Of a stretch of 64,000 bases of DNA, positions 51,557 through 61,222 are shown one piece after another (the stretch's first letter is position 1; each line of letters opens with the position of its first letter). The position numbers and the translations under genes were made by a program. The notes below the pieces were generated by a model. It was not told where the DNA came from. It made no database searches and saw nothing but the letters and a program-made list of their open reading frames with translations. The stretch is taken from positions 1,116,001 to 1,180,000 of the forward strand of contig NZ_JBKBEU010000001.1 of assembly GCF_047372505.1 (NCBI RefSeq). Reading direction: 5' to 3'. The DNA is from Phaeobacter cretensis (GTDB taxonomy: Bacteria > Pseudomonadota > Alphaproteobacteria > Rhodobacterales > Rhodobacteraceae).

Positions 51557-52341
51557 TACATAGCGCCTTTTGCTGAATCAGCGCCTACCAGCCCCGCTGC
51601 ACGTGCCTGCCGCGCGATAATCGCAGCGCGGATTTGGGCAATACGCGTAACCATCGGCCGCGGCATCGCGGACACCACACCCCGGCGCAGCCGCCACCCA
51701 AGACTCCCCGCTAGAGGCACAGGTTGCTCTGCTGGAATTTCTGTAGCCAGAACCTCCGCTGGCAAGCCGGTACGTCCTGCGTCATTCATATAAAGAACTG
51801 TATTGTAGCGATACCAGGGCTCTACACCCTCAGCGTTTTTTAGTGCTGGGCGCACACAGTCGAAGGCACGATACCCTTTGGCTGCAAAGAGGTCTTGCCA
51901 GAAGGATAGAGGTTGTTCGTTGATATGAAACTCCCCCCCCTGCCCCGGTACAGCGGCTGAGAACAGGATACGATTCGCATGGCGGGTCAATCCTGCGACC
52001 AATTTGTGCGATGCATCCGCGGGCAAATGCTCGCCCACCTCCAGGCTTTGGGCCAAATCAAATCGGCGTCCCAGATCAACATCCTGCGTCAGATCCGCTG
52101 CGTGATATTGTGCTGCCGGAATTGCAAGACGGCTGCGATCTACGTAGTCGCCATCAACACCCGCGATATCTTCCACACCCGATTTTGCCCATTCACTAAG
52201 CCAGACACCGCGACCGCTCCCCAAATCCAAGACACTGCGTGCTCCTAACCAAGGTTGAACAGCAGCAATCAGCGCCTGTGCGGAACTGCGTGCACCAATA
52301 TCGATGTAGTCGTAAAACTCATTTGAATAGACATGCGACAC
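51556..52341 (-). CDS. Class I SAM-dependent methyltransferase
   Basis: This protein of about 261 residues has a Rossmann methyltransferase core: LDLGSGRGVWLSEWAK (motif I, about residues 40-55), GVDGDYVDRS (motif II) and the downstream SLEVGEHLP (motif IV). The GTG at 52341 is preferred, with AGGAG 9 bases upstream; an in-frame ATG at 52377 would overlap the GtrA gene. The stop overlaps the next gene as TAATG. Placement in a Gtr cluster suggests methylation of the glycan or its lipid carrier. Confidence 0.82.
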   Translation of the reverse strand: MSHVYSNEFYDYIDIGARSSAQALIAAVQPWLGARSVLDLGSGRGVWLSEWAKSGVEDIAGVDGDYVDRSRLAIPAAQYHAADLTQDVDLGRRFDLAQSLEVGEHLPADASHKLVAGLTRHANRILFSAAVPGQGGEFHINEQPLSFWQDLFAAKGYRAFDCVRPALKNAEGVEPWYRYNTVLYMNDAGRTGLPAEVLATEIPAEQPVPLAGSLGWRLRRGVVSAMPRPMVTRIAQIRAAIIARQARAAGLVGADSAKGAM

Positions 52342-52357
52342 AGCAAGCGTCTCCTCT

Positions 52358-52759
52358 TTATAGGCCGTTGCCGGCATAGACCCAGATTTTGAAAAACAGA
52401 TAATTTTGCACCGGCAGCCAGACTGCTGCGATCGTCGCCGCCATCCAGTCGGGCCAGCCCAGCATCGGACCGATAAAAGTCGTCAGCAGACCAGACGCAA
52501 CAAACCCAAGCCCGACAGCACACCCGAACCGCATTGCCTGACGTGGCTGATTAAGTTTCTGGCGAAAGGTCCAGACAGTCTGTCCGACATATTGCGCCAA
52601 GACCGCCAGTCCAAAAGCCAAGGCATTGGCAAACCCCGTCACCAGGCCGATTTGCAAGAAAATCAGAAACAACAACACATAGATCGCAGCAACTGTAACA
52701 CCAACGATGGCGAAGCGGACTAACTGCCCAAGGTCCTGTTGAGCAACAGAGCGGATCAT
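52358..52759 (-). CDS. GtrA family flippase-like protein
   Basis: This 133-residue protein has four membrane helices (about residues 12-38, 42-60, 78-98 and 104-124) and the family start FAIVGVTVAAIYVLLFLIF. GtrA proteins are thought to flip undecaprenyl-phosphate-linked glucose across the inner membrane. It overlaps the preceding glycosyltransferase gene by ATGA. Confidence 0.9.
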   Translation of the reverse strand: MIRSVAQQDLGQLVRFAIVGVTVAAIYVLLFLIFLQIGLVTGFANALAFGLAVLAQYVGQTVWTFRQKLNQPRQAMRFGCAVGLGFVASGLLTTFIGPMLGWPDWMAATIAAVWLPVQNYLFFKIWVYAGNGL

Positions 52760-53760
52760 GACGCTTCTTTATGCGCAGGCTGCGGTGCCCGGTCTTCAGC
52801 CAGTCGAGCTTCGCCGATGAAGTCCACCGCATGAGCGGATGGATGCCCCGTTTCCTGCGACAGAAAATAAAGCGGTCGTTGCTTGCTCTCCATATAGAGG
52901 CGCCCGACATATTCGCCGAGGATTCCCAATGTTAGCAGCTGGATTGCCGAGAAGAACGAGATCGCCAAGAGAACCGAAGCCCAACCAGGCACCGTGCTAA
53001 ACAGGATTAGGGAGCCAAAGACATAGACCGCCATCAGAACAGTCACCAAAAGGCTGACAAAAGCTAGGCGGGTGGCCATTTTGAGCGGCTTGGTAGAAAA
53101 TCCTGTCAGCGCATCGGTGGCAAAGCGAACCATCGCCTTAAAGGGATATTTAGTCTCGCCTGCGACACGGGCCTCACGGATGTATTCCAACCCGATCTGG
53201 TGGAAGCCAGCCCAGGCAAACATACCCCGAATAAACCGAGCGCGTTCGGGCATTTTCAGCACTGCATCCAGTGACCGGCGGCTTACCAAGCGGAAATCCC
53301 CGGTGTCCTTCGGGATATCCACGTCAGACAACGTATTGAGGAAACGGTAGAACACATAGGCTGTCGCCTTTTTGAATAGCGTTTCGCCCTGACGTTCAGC
53401 CCGACGGCCATAGACCACATCATAGCCGCGATTCATCATCATCATCATGTCTGGCAAAATTTCAGGTGGATCCTGCAGATCAGCGTCCAGCATAAAAATG
53501 CGCGCGCCTTTTGCGGCCTCCAGCCCGGCGGTCAGGGCAACCTGGTGGCCACGGTTGGCCGATAAGCGAATACCACGTACAACGGGGTGCCGTGTATGGG
53601 CCGCCTCCATAGCAGCCCATGTCTCATCACTGGAGCCGTCATCGACTAAAATGATCTCAGCCCGTTCCGCCCAAGGTTCGATTGCCTGCACCAACCGATC
53701 CACCAACAGGGGGATGGACTCTTCCTCATTATAGCAGGGTACAACAACGGATAGATGCAC
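52756..53760 (-). CDS. GtrB/DPM1-like family 2 glycosyltransferase
   Basis: This 334-residue enzyme has an N-terminal GT2 domain with VVPCYNEEESI (about residues 6-16), VDDGSSDETW (about residues 39-48) and the catalytic-metal motif MLDADLQDPPE (about residues 92-102), then two membrane helices (about residues 230-295). It would load a sugar from a nucleotide donor on to undecaprenyl phosphate at the inner face of the membrane, for flipping by GtrA and transfer by the GtrII-like protein. Confidence 0.92.
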   Translation of the reverse strand: MHLSVVVPCYNEEESIPLLVDRLVQAIEPWAERAEIILVDDGSSDETWAAMEAAHTRHPVVRGIRLSANRGHQVALTAGLEAAKGARIFMLDADLQDPPEILPDMMMMMNRGYDVVYGRRAERQGETLFKKATAYVFYRFLNTLSDVDIPKDTGDFRLVSRRSLDAVLKMPERARFIRGMFAWAGFHQIGLEYIREARVAGETKYPFKAMVRFATDALTGFSTKPLKMATRLAFVSLLVTVLMAVYVFGSLILFSTVPGWASVLLAISFFSAIQLLTLGILGEYVGRLYMESKQRPLYFLSQETGHPSAHAVDFIGEARLAEDRAPQPAHKEAS

Positions 53761-53876
53761 CTTCTCGCCCCAATTCTGTTTATCGTCTGCTCACAACCGG
53801 AGGACCATCCGCCCGGCATTCCAGCGCGATGAAAACATCTCAAGGGGCTATTCTCACCCGAAATGGTTAACGCGCA

Positions 53877-53898
53877 GTTCTGTTTTTGGTCACAGAAC
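53877..53898. repeat. Inverted repeat between hydrolase and glycosyltransferase genes
   Basis: GTTCTGT and ACAGAAC form a perfect 7-bp inverted repeat around an 8-base centre. It lies in the 210-base gap upstream of the leftward GtrB-like gene and downstream of the leftward CocE gene. It could be an operator or a weak hairpin; no T run follows on the minus strand. Confidence 0.4.
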
Positions 53899-53970
53899 AT
53901 GGCCAAACCGTGGCGAACTAGGGGTCAATCCGGGGAAAAACAGCGATTTTTAACAGGATTTGATGCGAAA

Positions 53971-55989
53971 TCACAAACAATCGCGCGGCAGGGTCTGGCT
54001 CCATTCCTTAACACAGACCTCGTGGTTGTAAGTCCCTTCACTGGCCACAACCTTGCGCCAGAGGTGGAAATCCTGCGTATCGCCACGCATCAGATTGTCG
54101 GTATCGACCTGCACACGCCAATCACCACGCGCAAACGTAAACTGCCACTGGCTGCTGAAGGTCGCGCCCGCCGGGTCATCAGGATGTACGGAGTAGCGCA
54201 TGGCCACATGACTGCCGACCTCCATCCCGTGCACGGGATCAATCGCTGAGCCGTAGTCGTCAAATGTCTCCAGAACCAGCGTCCCGTCGTCCTCTTCATA
54301 AGTATTCGATGTACCAGAAGCTGCGCGCGTCACCGCTGCTGCATATACGGGATATTTCCGTGCCACATCCGGCGCCTGTGCGTCGGCTTCCACCGGTACC
54401 GTTCGCTCCGGCAGGATCAGAGCACAAGCATCCAGATGCAATGTCAGCGCCACGGGTTCGGGACTAGGCCAGACAATTGGCCAATAGGAAGTCGAGAGCG
54501 CCAACCGCAGCACATGCCCCTGCCGCAAGTGGTGCGCACATTCATTCAAGTCAAATTCGACCTCATAGCGTTGGCCGGGCACCAGCTGCCGCGCGATCTC
54601 ATGATTGTCATCGTGACACAGATTACGCCCGCGATAGGTAATCCGTTGCGACACACCATCAGGTGCCACGTCGCAAAGCCGTGCCACCACCTGCGCGACC
54701 GGTCGGTCAACTGAAAACGCCAACCGCACCTTCGCCCGCCCCAGAATTTCCAATGGAGCCTCTAGCGGCGCGCTGTCAAAACAAGCAGACAGCGCATCAT
54801 CGCCGGACTGATCACCGGGCAACTCATTGTCGATACGCATACCGGCGCAGAAGTATCCGCCAGCCGCGCCAAGCGTGGCCGGGTTACTCACCACAACCTC
54901 GCCTGTGGCGGGCGTATTCTGCAAACAGCCATCTTGCCCTAACTGATGCGTAACCGCGCGAACATTAGGCGAGGGCCATTGTGCCTCTGCAATCCAGCGG
55001 CCCTGACGAGGTTTATTTTCCTTTGTGGGGACAAAATGCTCCTGCATGTAGGTGCGATAGTCCGGCAGCGCCTCTGCGCCACTGTTTTCACCCTTCAACC
55101 AACGGTCAAACCAGCGCAGAACTTCACCGTGAAAATCATGCGTGCCCAACTTAGAAATATGGGCATAGCGATGTTCCCACGGGCCGATTAGCGCCTTTGC
55201 TGGGGCTTGCATATTCTCCACAATCGCGGGAGGTGCGTTCAGATATGCGTCTGCCCAACCGGTGATCGCCAGCACAGGCGCTTCCATCGCTGACCAGTCC
55301 TCACAGACAGATCCATGTTTCCAGAAATCATCGCGTTGCCCATGGCCCAACCAGTCAGCGGCCATAAATGGCAGTGTTTCAATCCGCTCGACCCAAGCCT
55401 CACGCCAATCAGGGCGTAACTTAGGGTCCAACGGTCGCGTCTGATAGGCAAACATCTGCGAGGCCCAATTGGCATTGTCACTAAGCAGGCACCCCCCCAT
55501 AAAATGAATATCATCGGCATAGCGATCCACAGTAGAAGCAACACTGACTACGGCTTTCAGCGCCTCGGGCTGGCGCGCGGCCAGTTGCAGGCCATTAAAG
55601 CCACCCCAGGAAATACCAATCATCCCGATATTTCCATTGCAACAGGTTTGCCCTTCAAGCCAAGCTAGCACTGCCTCACCGTCACTCAACTCCTGCTCAG
55701 AGTATTCATCGTCAAAGATCCCCTCGCTATCGCCGGTGCCAGCGATATCCACCCTCAGACAAACGTACCCTTCGGCGGCAAAAACCGGATGCGTGGTGGC
55801 ATCGCGCGGTGCGGTGCCGTCGCGTTTGCGATAGGGTAGATATTCAAGGATAGCGGGATAGCGACCCTCGGCCACCGGGCGCCACATCCGAGCTGCTAAT
55901 CTGCGCCCATCGGGCAGTGGAATCCACAGATGCTCGATGACAGTGATTTCCATTGGCATAAGCGCGCTCTCTTTTTGCGAATTTGACAT
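53971..55989 (-). CDS. CocE/NonD family hydrolase
   Basis: This protein of about 672 residues is an X-Pro dipeptidyl-peptidase-like (S15/CocE) serine hydrolase. The N-terminal domain shows the nucleophile motif GISWGG (about residues 127-132), an acid in DAYLNAPP and a His in GPWEHRYAH (about residue 278). The C-terminal jelly-roll domain (about residues 395-660) is present with VVARLCDVAPDG. No signal peptide is seen, so it is likely cytoplasmic. The frame extends 11 residues upstream to 56022. It follows a CoA-transferase gene by 42 bases in one transcript. Substrate may be an acylated ester or amide; unknown. Confidence 0.85.
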   Translation of the reverse strand: MSNSQKESALMPMEITVIEHLWIPLPDGRRLAARMWRPVAEGRYPAILEYLPYRKRDGTAPRDATTHPVFAAEGYVCLRVDIAGTGDSEGIFDDEYSEQELSDGEAVLAWLEGQTCCNGNIGMIGISWGGFNGLQLAARQPEALKAVVSVASTVDRYADDIHFMGGCLLSDNANWASQMFAYQTRPLDPKLRPDWREAWVERIETLPFMAADWLGHGQRDDFWKHGSVCEDWSAMEAPVLAITGWADAYLNAPPAIVENMQAPAKALIGPWEHRYAHISKLGTHDFHGEVLRWFDRWLKGENSGAEALPDYRTYMQEHFVPTKENKPRQGRWIAEAQWPSPNVRAVTHQLGQDGCLQNTPATGEVVVSNPATLGAAGGYFCAGMRIDNELPGDQSGDDALSACFDSAPLEAPLEILGRAKVRLAFSVDRPVAQVVARLCDVAPDGVSQRITYRGRNLCHDDNHEIARQLVPGQRYEVEFDLNECAHHLRQGHVLRLALSTSYWPIVWPSPEPVALTLHLDACALILPERTVPVEADAQAPDVARKYPVYAAAVTRAASGTSNTYEEDDGTLVLETFDDYGSAIDPVHGMEVGSHVAMRYSVHPDDPAGATFSSQWQFTFARGDWRVQVDTDNLMRGDTQDFHLWRKVVASEGTYNHEVCVKEWSQTLPRDCL

Positions 55990-56031
55990 CGGGGTATTTC
56001 TACCCAACCAAGCGCAGGGCAACCCGGCGTT

Positions 56032-57159
56032 CTAGTCTCCCCGCGACATCACCGTAGCGGTTGGCAAGATAGGGGCAGATTTTTCCAACGCCAGCTCCGC
56101 GTCGGAAAACACCCAAGGCCCTCGTACACCCGGAATCCCTTCCGGGGCGATCTGCATCTCGCGGTGTTTTATCTGCGGATCGTCGAACGCCTGCGCAATG
56201 GTGTTGATCGGACCTGCAGGAACGGTTGCAGCCTCAAGCGCCATCAACAAATCCGTCTGTCCCCACTGTGCCAGAGCTGCCGACAACATCGGGGTTAGAT
56301 CATCTCTGTTGGCGACCCGCAGTTGGTTCGAGACAAACCGCGGATCTGACGTCAGCCCGGCCATGTTCAACACGCCACAAAGCCGTTCAAACTGTCCATC
56401 GTTGCCTACAGCAAGGATCACATGGCCATCACGTACGGCCATCACCTGATAAGGTGCAATATTTGGATGCGCATTGCCCATCCGCGTTGGGCTGTTGCCC
56501 GTGGATAGATAATTCATGTTCTGATTGGCCAGCATAGCGGTGGCACAATCCAACAGCGACATATCGATATGCTGGCCCCGTCCTGTTGTGTGACGCTGTT
56601 CCACCGCTGCCAAAATACCGATCGTGCCATAGAGGCCCGTTACAACATCAGTGATCGCAACGCCCACTTTTTGGGGCTCGCCGTCGGCGGCACCGGTGAT
56701 CGACATTAGCCCCGACATACCCTGCAACAGAAAGTCATACCCGGCCCGTGCCGCATATGGCCCATTCTGCCCAAACCCAGTTACAGAACAATAGATGAGC
56801 CGGGGGTTAACCTCCTTTAGACTTTCGTAGTCCAGTCCGTATTTGACCAGCCCACCAACCTTGAAATTCTCGATCAGGATATCGGCATCACGGATCAATT
56901 CGATCACTCGCGTACGCCCTTCGTCAGTACGAAAATCTGCGGTAACGCAGGATTTCCCTCGGTTGGCGGCGTAAAAATAGGCAGCGGTCTTGTCGTCGCC
57001 CCGCTCAATAAACGGTGGCCCCCAACGGCGCGTATCATCACCCGCAGGACTTTCGACCTTAACAACCGCAGCGCCCAGATCTGCGAGCGACTGGCCGATC
57101 CACGGTCCCGCTAATATGCGGGCCAACTCGACCACCTTCAAACCTGCAAGCGGTGTCAT
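56032..57159 (-). CDS. CaiB/BaiF class III CoA-transferase
   Basis: This 375-residue CoA-transferase has the N-terminal LKVVELARILAGPW, VKVESPAGDDTRRWGPPF, the nucleotide region NRGKSCVTADFR and YDFLLQGMSGLM...VAITDVVTG, in which the family's catalytic Asp lies near residue 170. Such enzymes move CoA between carboxylic acids. With the hydrolase gene downstream, it may activate a carboxylate freed from an ester or amide. The partner acid cannot be named from sequence. Confidence 0.9.
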   Translation of the reverse strand: MTPLAGLKVVELARILAGPWIGQSLADLGAAVVKVESPAGDDTRRWGPPFIERGDDKTAAYFYAANRGKSCVTADFRTDEGRTRVIELIRDADILIENFKVGGLVKYGLDYESLKEVNPRLIYCSVTGFGQNGPYAARAGYDFLLQGMSGLMSITGAADGEPQKVGVAITDVVTGLYGTIGILAAVEQRHTTGRGQHIDMSLLDCATAMLANQNMNYLSTGNSPTRMGNAHPNIAPYQVMAVRDGHVILAVGNDGQFERLCGVLNMAGLTSDPRFVSNQLRVANRDDLTPMLSAALAQWGQTDLLMALEAATVPAGPINTIAQAFDDPQIKHREMQIAPEGIPGVRGPWVFSDAELALEKSAPILPTATVMSRGD

Positions 57160-57348
57160 GGGCTCTCCTGTCAGCTTGCCCGTTGCTAGCGGGCCATCCC
57201 TCGGTCACACATGGGTGACATGGCGTTCTGTCAGAGACTTAACCCATCTTTCCGCCCTTGGGCAAATAATTTGATCAAAATATGCTTTGCGCCCAAAACA
57301 GCTGCTGGTCGCGCCACGATCCTTTAGGCAACCACATGCAACTGGCCG

Positions 57349-58509
57349 TTATACGGCCTGCCCGCCTTGCCAGACACGTTGCAACTCCAACCCATCACTC
57401 AGATGCAGAACATCGGCACGTGCACCGGGTTGCAGTCGACCCAGATCAGACCGCCCAAGAAGATCCGCAGGCCGGGTAGACGCCATATCAAGCGCTGTAT
57501 CCAGCGGCACGCCGCAGTGTTCCACCAAAACCCCTACCGCCGTCGCCAGTTCTAGATGCGCACCAGCAAGAGTGCCGTCTGCAAGGGTCAAACGATTGCC
57601 ATCACGGCGGATCCCCCGGCCATTCAGCGTAAACCGGTCAATCTCCGAACCTCCAGTGGCCATGGAGTCGCTGACAAGAAACACTTGCCCCGGTCCGGTT
57701 TTGGCCTCCAAAGCCGCGCGCATCGTGGCCGGGTGCACATGCACGCCATCCGCAATCAACCCTGCCGACAGCCCTCCGAGATCAAGCGCGGCTCCCACCA
57801 CACCCGGCTCCCGGTTGCCAAGTTGGCTTTGAGCGTTGAACAAATGGGTTACGCAACGTGCCCCTGCCGCAACCGCTGCCATACAATCAGCATGGCTGGC
57901 ATCGGTATGGCCCAGCGACACCAACACACCCGCATCACTCAAGCAACGGATCTGCAAGGGCGTTACAGCTTCGCAGGCAAGTGTCACCTTCAAAACCGGC
58001 AACCGCGTAGCCGCTGTACAGAGCACCTCCAGATCCACATCACTCATTGGTCGGATCAAAGACGCATCATGCGCGCCCTTACGCGACACGGCCAAATGCG
58101 GCCCCTCCAGATGAAGGCCAATAATCCCTGGCACGCCCAAAGCGACTGCTTCAATCACTGCATCAATGGCACGTATCACAAAATTCGGAGCATCGGTAAT
58201 CAACGTCGGCAGTATCGACGTCGCGCCAATTCGGGCATGAGCTGCAGCGATCACCTGCAGCTGCTCCAATTCAGGTGCATCGTTGAACATGACGCCACCG
58301 CCGCCGTTGACCTGTAGATCAACAAACCCAGCCGACAGGACCCCGCCGTCCAGCACCGTTACATCGGCCCCATCGGGAATTTTACCATTAGGCAGCACTG
58401 CCACGATCTGATCCCCGCGTATCATCAGCGCGCTGTCGTCCTCCCACCCAACCGGGGTCAGGATGCGGGCGCCGGTCAATGCAGATATCTGATGTGGATC
58501 GCCGGTCAT
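57349..58509 (-). CDS. nagA: N-acetylglucosamine-6-phosphate deacetylase
   Basis: This 386-residue amidohydrolase removes acetate from GlcNAc-6-phosphate. Seen are FVDLQVNGGGGVMFND, GLHLEGPHLAVSRKGAHD (key: metal Glu in HLEGP), the histidine strands LGHTDASHA and THLFNAQSQL, GADGVHVHP-like GLIADGVHVHP and the catalytic Asp in VSDSMATGG (about residue 284). It overlaps the SIS gene stop by ATGA and is the last gene of the leftward amino-sugar operon. Confidence 0.93.
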   Translation of the reverse strand: MTGDPHQISALTGARILTPVGWEDDSALMIRGDQIVAVLPNGKIPDGADVTVLDGGVLSAGFVDLQVNGGGGVMFNDAPELEQLQVIAAAHARIGATSILPTLITDAPNFVIRAIDAVIEAVALGVPGIIGLHLEGPHLAVSRKGAHDASLIRPMSDVDLEVLCTAATRLPVLKVTLACEAVTPLQIRCLSDAGVLVSLGHTDASHADCMAAVAAGARCVTHLFNAQSQLGNREPGVVGAALDLGGLSAGLIADGVHVHPATMRAALEAKTGPGQVFLVSDSMATGGSEIDRFTLNGRGIRRDGNRLTLADGTLAGAHLELATAVGVLVEHCGVPLDTALDMASTRPADLLGRSDLGRLQPGARADVLHLSDGLELQRVWQGGQAV

Positions 58510-59534
58510 ACCGTTTCCGTTACTTTTTTCAGATGGCGTGGCGCGTCAGGATCAATCCCACGCGATGCCGCGAACGCTTCGACCATCGCATAAAACGAGA
58601 CGATCAGACTGATTGGATCAGTGAGCGAATGATCGGTTCGTACATGCTCCACCTGCCGTGCCCCCATCACCATTCCGGTAGTGGCAAAGACCTGCGCGCC
58701 TTTAGCAGCAATCTGATCAGCAATACCCGCCAATGCGTCCTCTGCCGCATCCGCCGCAGCAAAGCCAAGCACCGGAAAGCCTTCCTCCACGATCGACACC
58801 GGTCCGTGCAAAACCTCCGCTGAGGAATAACTTTCTGCATGCAACTGACAAGTTTCCTTGAATTTCAACGCCGCTTCGTTGGAAACCGCCAGTGCCTGCC
58901 CACGCCCCAGTGTGAACAGCGAGGATCGCTCTCCAATGGCCTCACGCACCTCGGGCCAATCGATCCGGCACGCCCGCTCCAATTGCTCCGGTAGCGTGTG
59001 TAGCGCCGACAACAGCGCCTGATTACGATCCCACTTCGCCAGCAACCACAACCCGGCCACAGCTGACGTGACAAAGGTCTTGGTGGCAGCGACACTCAGC
59101 TCCGGTCCTGCATGAATATTTAGCGTATGGTGTGCAGCTGCTGCCAGCGGCGATCCTGCATCATTTGTCAACGCAACCGAAAGCGCACCATCGCTGCGCG
59201 CGCTTTGCGCCATGGCGACAATGTCTGGGCTCTTACCAGATTGTGACACCGCCAGGCTCAACGCGCCATTTAATCGCAGCGGCGCCTTGTAAATCGATGC
59301 AACCGACGGCCCGACCGATGCTACAGGCACCCCCAACAGGATCTCACTAGCGTATTTCAGATAGGTACAGACATGGTCGGAAGATCCGCGTGCTACGGTC
59401 ACCATAACGCTGGGGTCCAAACCGCGTACAGTCTCGGCCACCACGTCAATATCAGTTTCGCCTCTGCTTAGCAGGCGTTCCACGGCGGTCGGAATCTCGT
59501 CGATCTCGCGACGCATTTTGGTGATATCTGTCAT
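58506..59534 (-). CDS. SIS-domain glucosamine-6-phosphate deaminase (NagB-II/GlmS-like)
   Basis: This 342-residue protein has two SIS domains and lacks the glutaminase domain of GlmS. Motifs are ARGSSDH (about residue 48), SQSGKSPD (about residue 97), GPELSVAATKTF, LKFKETCQLHAESYSSAEVLHGP (key: Glu and His near residue 230) and the C-terminal LKKVTETV. Such proteins (NagB-II) deaminate and isomerise GlcN-6-phosphate to Fru-6-phosphate, replacing NagB, which is missing here. It follows gntR by 24 bases. Confidence 0.88.
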   Translation of the reverse strand: MTDITKMRREIDEIPTAVERLLSRGETDIDVVAETVRGLDPSVMVTVARGSSDHVCTYLKYASEILLGVPVASVGPSVASIYKAPLRLNGALSLAVSQSGKSPDIVAMAQSARSDGALSVALTNDAGSPLAAAAHHTLNIHAGPELSVAATKTFVTSAVAGLWLLAKWDRNQALLSALHTLPEQLERACRIDWPEVREAIGERSSLFTLGRGQALAVSNEAALKFKETCQLHAESYSSAEVLHGPVSIVEEGFPVLGFAAADAAEDALAGIADQIAAKGAQVFATTGMVMGARQVEHVRTDHSLTDPISLIVSFYAMVEAFAASRGIDPDAPRHLKKVTETV

Positions 59535-59558
59535 GGTCCCCTCCTAAGGGTCGCCGGG

Positions 59559-60317
59559 TTACGTCGTTCCGAGCCGCAGTTCGGCGACAAAATCATAAGC
59601 GTCGCCGCGATAAATAGAGCGGGTGAACTCCACTGCGCGACGGTTGCGTAAATAGGATGTGCGCACGATGCTGAGCCCAGCCATCCCCGGTTCGACTCCC
59701 AGCAACTGCGCCTCATGTTGGGGCAGGTTGATCGCCGAAATCCGCTGCAATGCACGCACAGGACGGCTACCAGACTGCTCCAACACCTCATAAAGCGAAC
59801 CCTGTACTGCCTGCGGATTTGGCAAAACATCCACCGGCAAGGACGCTCGCTCAATTGCCATGGGGCGCCCATTGGCCCGTCGCAGTCGTGCAATTCGGGC
59901 CACTGCCTCTCCTGAGGTCAGCGCCAGTGCCATCACTTCTTCCGGAGATGGTGTATGGATGCCGCGTTCCAGCCATTCTACACTGGTGTCATACCCGCGT
60001 CGCTCCATATCCTCGGTAAAGGAGGTAAGCTGCGACAGTGATTGCTCCACCTTGGGGGGTCCATCGGCTACAAAACTGCCAGACCCCTGCCGCTGTACCA
60101 CAATACCGCGATCCACAAGATCCTGCATGGCACGGCGCACCGTAACACGCGACAATCCAGTCAAAGTTGCGATTTCGCGTTCCGCAGGTAAAGGTGCACT
60201 CTTGGGCAACAACCCCGTTTCGACCCCGTCCTCTATGCGTTGGCGCAACCGCACATAGCGTGGGCCCACCGCCTCCTCAAGCCAGGCGGCCGGTTTCAGA
60301 AATCCCTCAACCGTCAT
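59559..60317 (-). CDS. GntR/HutC-family transcriptional regulator
   Basis: This 252-residue regulator has a GntR winged helix at residues 20-95 (LPAEREIATLTGLSRVTVRRAM, then GSGSFVA) and a C-terminal UTRA ligand domain (about residues 105-245) like NagR. It overlaps the kinase stop by ATGA. Its probable operators are the two inverted 17-bp boxes at 61223-61239 and 61345-61361, and the probable effector is an amino-sugar phosphate. Confidence 0.92.
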   Translation of the reverse strand: MTVEGFLKPAAWLEEAVGPRYVRLRQRIEDGVETGLLPKSAPLPAEREIATLTGLSRVTVRRAMQDLVDRGIVVQRQGSGSFVADGPPKVEQSLSQLTSFTEDMERRGYDTSVEWLERGIHTPSPEEVMALALTSGEAVARIARLRRANGRPMAIERASLPVDVLPNPQAVQGSLYEVLEQSGSRPVRALQRISAINLPQHEAQLLGVEPGMAGLSIVRTSYLRNRRAVEFTRSIYRGDAYDFVAELRLGTT

Positions 60318-61219
60318 ACAACCTCCTGCGCTATTTCGCGGGCAAATCGGCGAGCTAGCTCCAATGCTCCGTCCAATGGAGAGCCTTCAGCCGGACATAA
60401 ATAACTAGCCACTTCAGCAGGTAGATAGGCCGCATAGTGCGCGGCCACACCGCCAATATGAGAAACTGGTTCTTCAGGTCGGCGTCCCAACGCCCGCAGG
60501 CCATTACATAGATATTGCGCCCCCTCCTCCATCAACCGCCGACCTGCCTCATCCCCATCAACAGCTGCGACCACCACCCTCGGCGCATAGGCACCAAACG
60601 CTATTGGCTGAGCAGTCTGAGCAAAGCGGACGATCTCAGCAGTTTCATTAGAAAAATCCTTGAGGCAGCTGCGCAAGAGCGGCGTCATTGGTTCAATCCC
60701 TTCGGCAGCCTGCAATGTGAGCTGCAACACCCGGCGCCCCAGCCAACCGCCAGAAGCTTCATCGCCCAACACTGTTCCATGACCACCGATCAGCGTGATC
60801 TGCCCAGCCACCTGACGCCCCAGAAACGAGCCAGTCCCGACACCGATCAGACAAGCGGTCTCATGGCCCAACGCACCGACAACCGCAGGAATTCGATCAT
60901 CCGCTACCCGCACGTGGGTATGTGGCAGGGCCCCTGCCACGCGCGCAGCAGATCCTGCGTCAATCACACCAGCCAACCCAGCATATACCGGAATCAGATG
61001 ATATTCCTCATCCGTCAGGTCCGTCTGGCGCTGCAGATCTGCCAATCCAGCCCGCAATGTCTCAACCGCCCGATCGGGCGCGGTATAGACGTTGGCACTG
61101 CCGCCAGTCACCACAATCCGCTGCGGAGTCGCGACCGCCCCTGTCTGCAACAAAGAAAAACGGCAGGAAGTCCCCCCACCATCAACGGCGATCAAATATG
61201 GAAAACGCGAGTCAGTCAT
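60314..61219 (-). CDS. BadF/BadG-type amino-sugar kinase
   Basis: This 301-residue ATPase of the BadF/BadG/NagK family shows the phosphate-1 loop AVDGGGTSCRF (about residues 11-21), GVGTGSFLG (about residue 122), GGHGTVLGDEASGGWLG (adenosine/metal region) and GGVAAHY near residue 260. It would phosphorylate imported GlcNAc or MurNAc, the step needed before NagA and the MurQ-like enzyme. It is the first gene of the leftward operon, with an operator box 4 bases before the start codon. Confidence 0.88.
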   Translation of the reverse strand: MTDSRFPYLIAVDGGGTSCRFSLLQTGAVATPQRIVVTGGSANVYTAPDRAVETLRAGLADLQRQTDLTDEEYHLIPVYAGLAGVIDAGSAARVAGALPHTHVRVADDRIPAVVGALGHETACLIGVGTGSFLGRQVAGQITLIGGHGTVLGDEASGGWLGRRVLQLTLQAAEGIEPMTPLLRSCLKDFSNETAEIVRFAQTAQPIAFGAYAPRVVVAAVDGDEAGRRLMEEGAQYLCNGLRALGRRPEEPVSHIGGVAAHYAAYLPAEVASYLCPAEGSPLDGALELARRFAREIAQEVV

Positions 61220-61222
61220 GGC

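Noticed and set aside
57258..57296. Hairpin TTGGGC...GCCCAA around TTTGATCAAA between nagA and the CoA-transferase
   Set aside because: The stem is only 6 bp with a long loop and no T run on either strand; TTTGATCAAA is too short for an FNR site. It may be chance.
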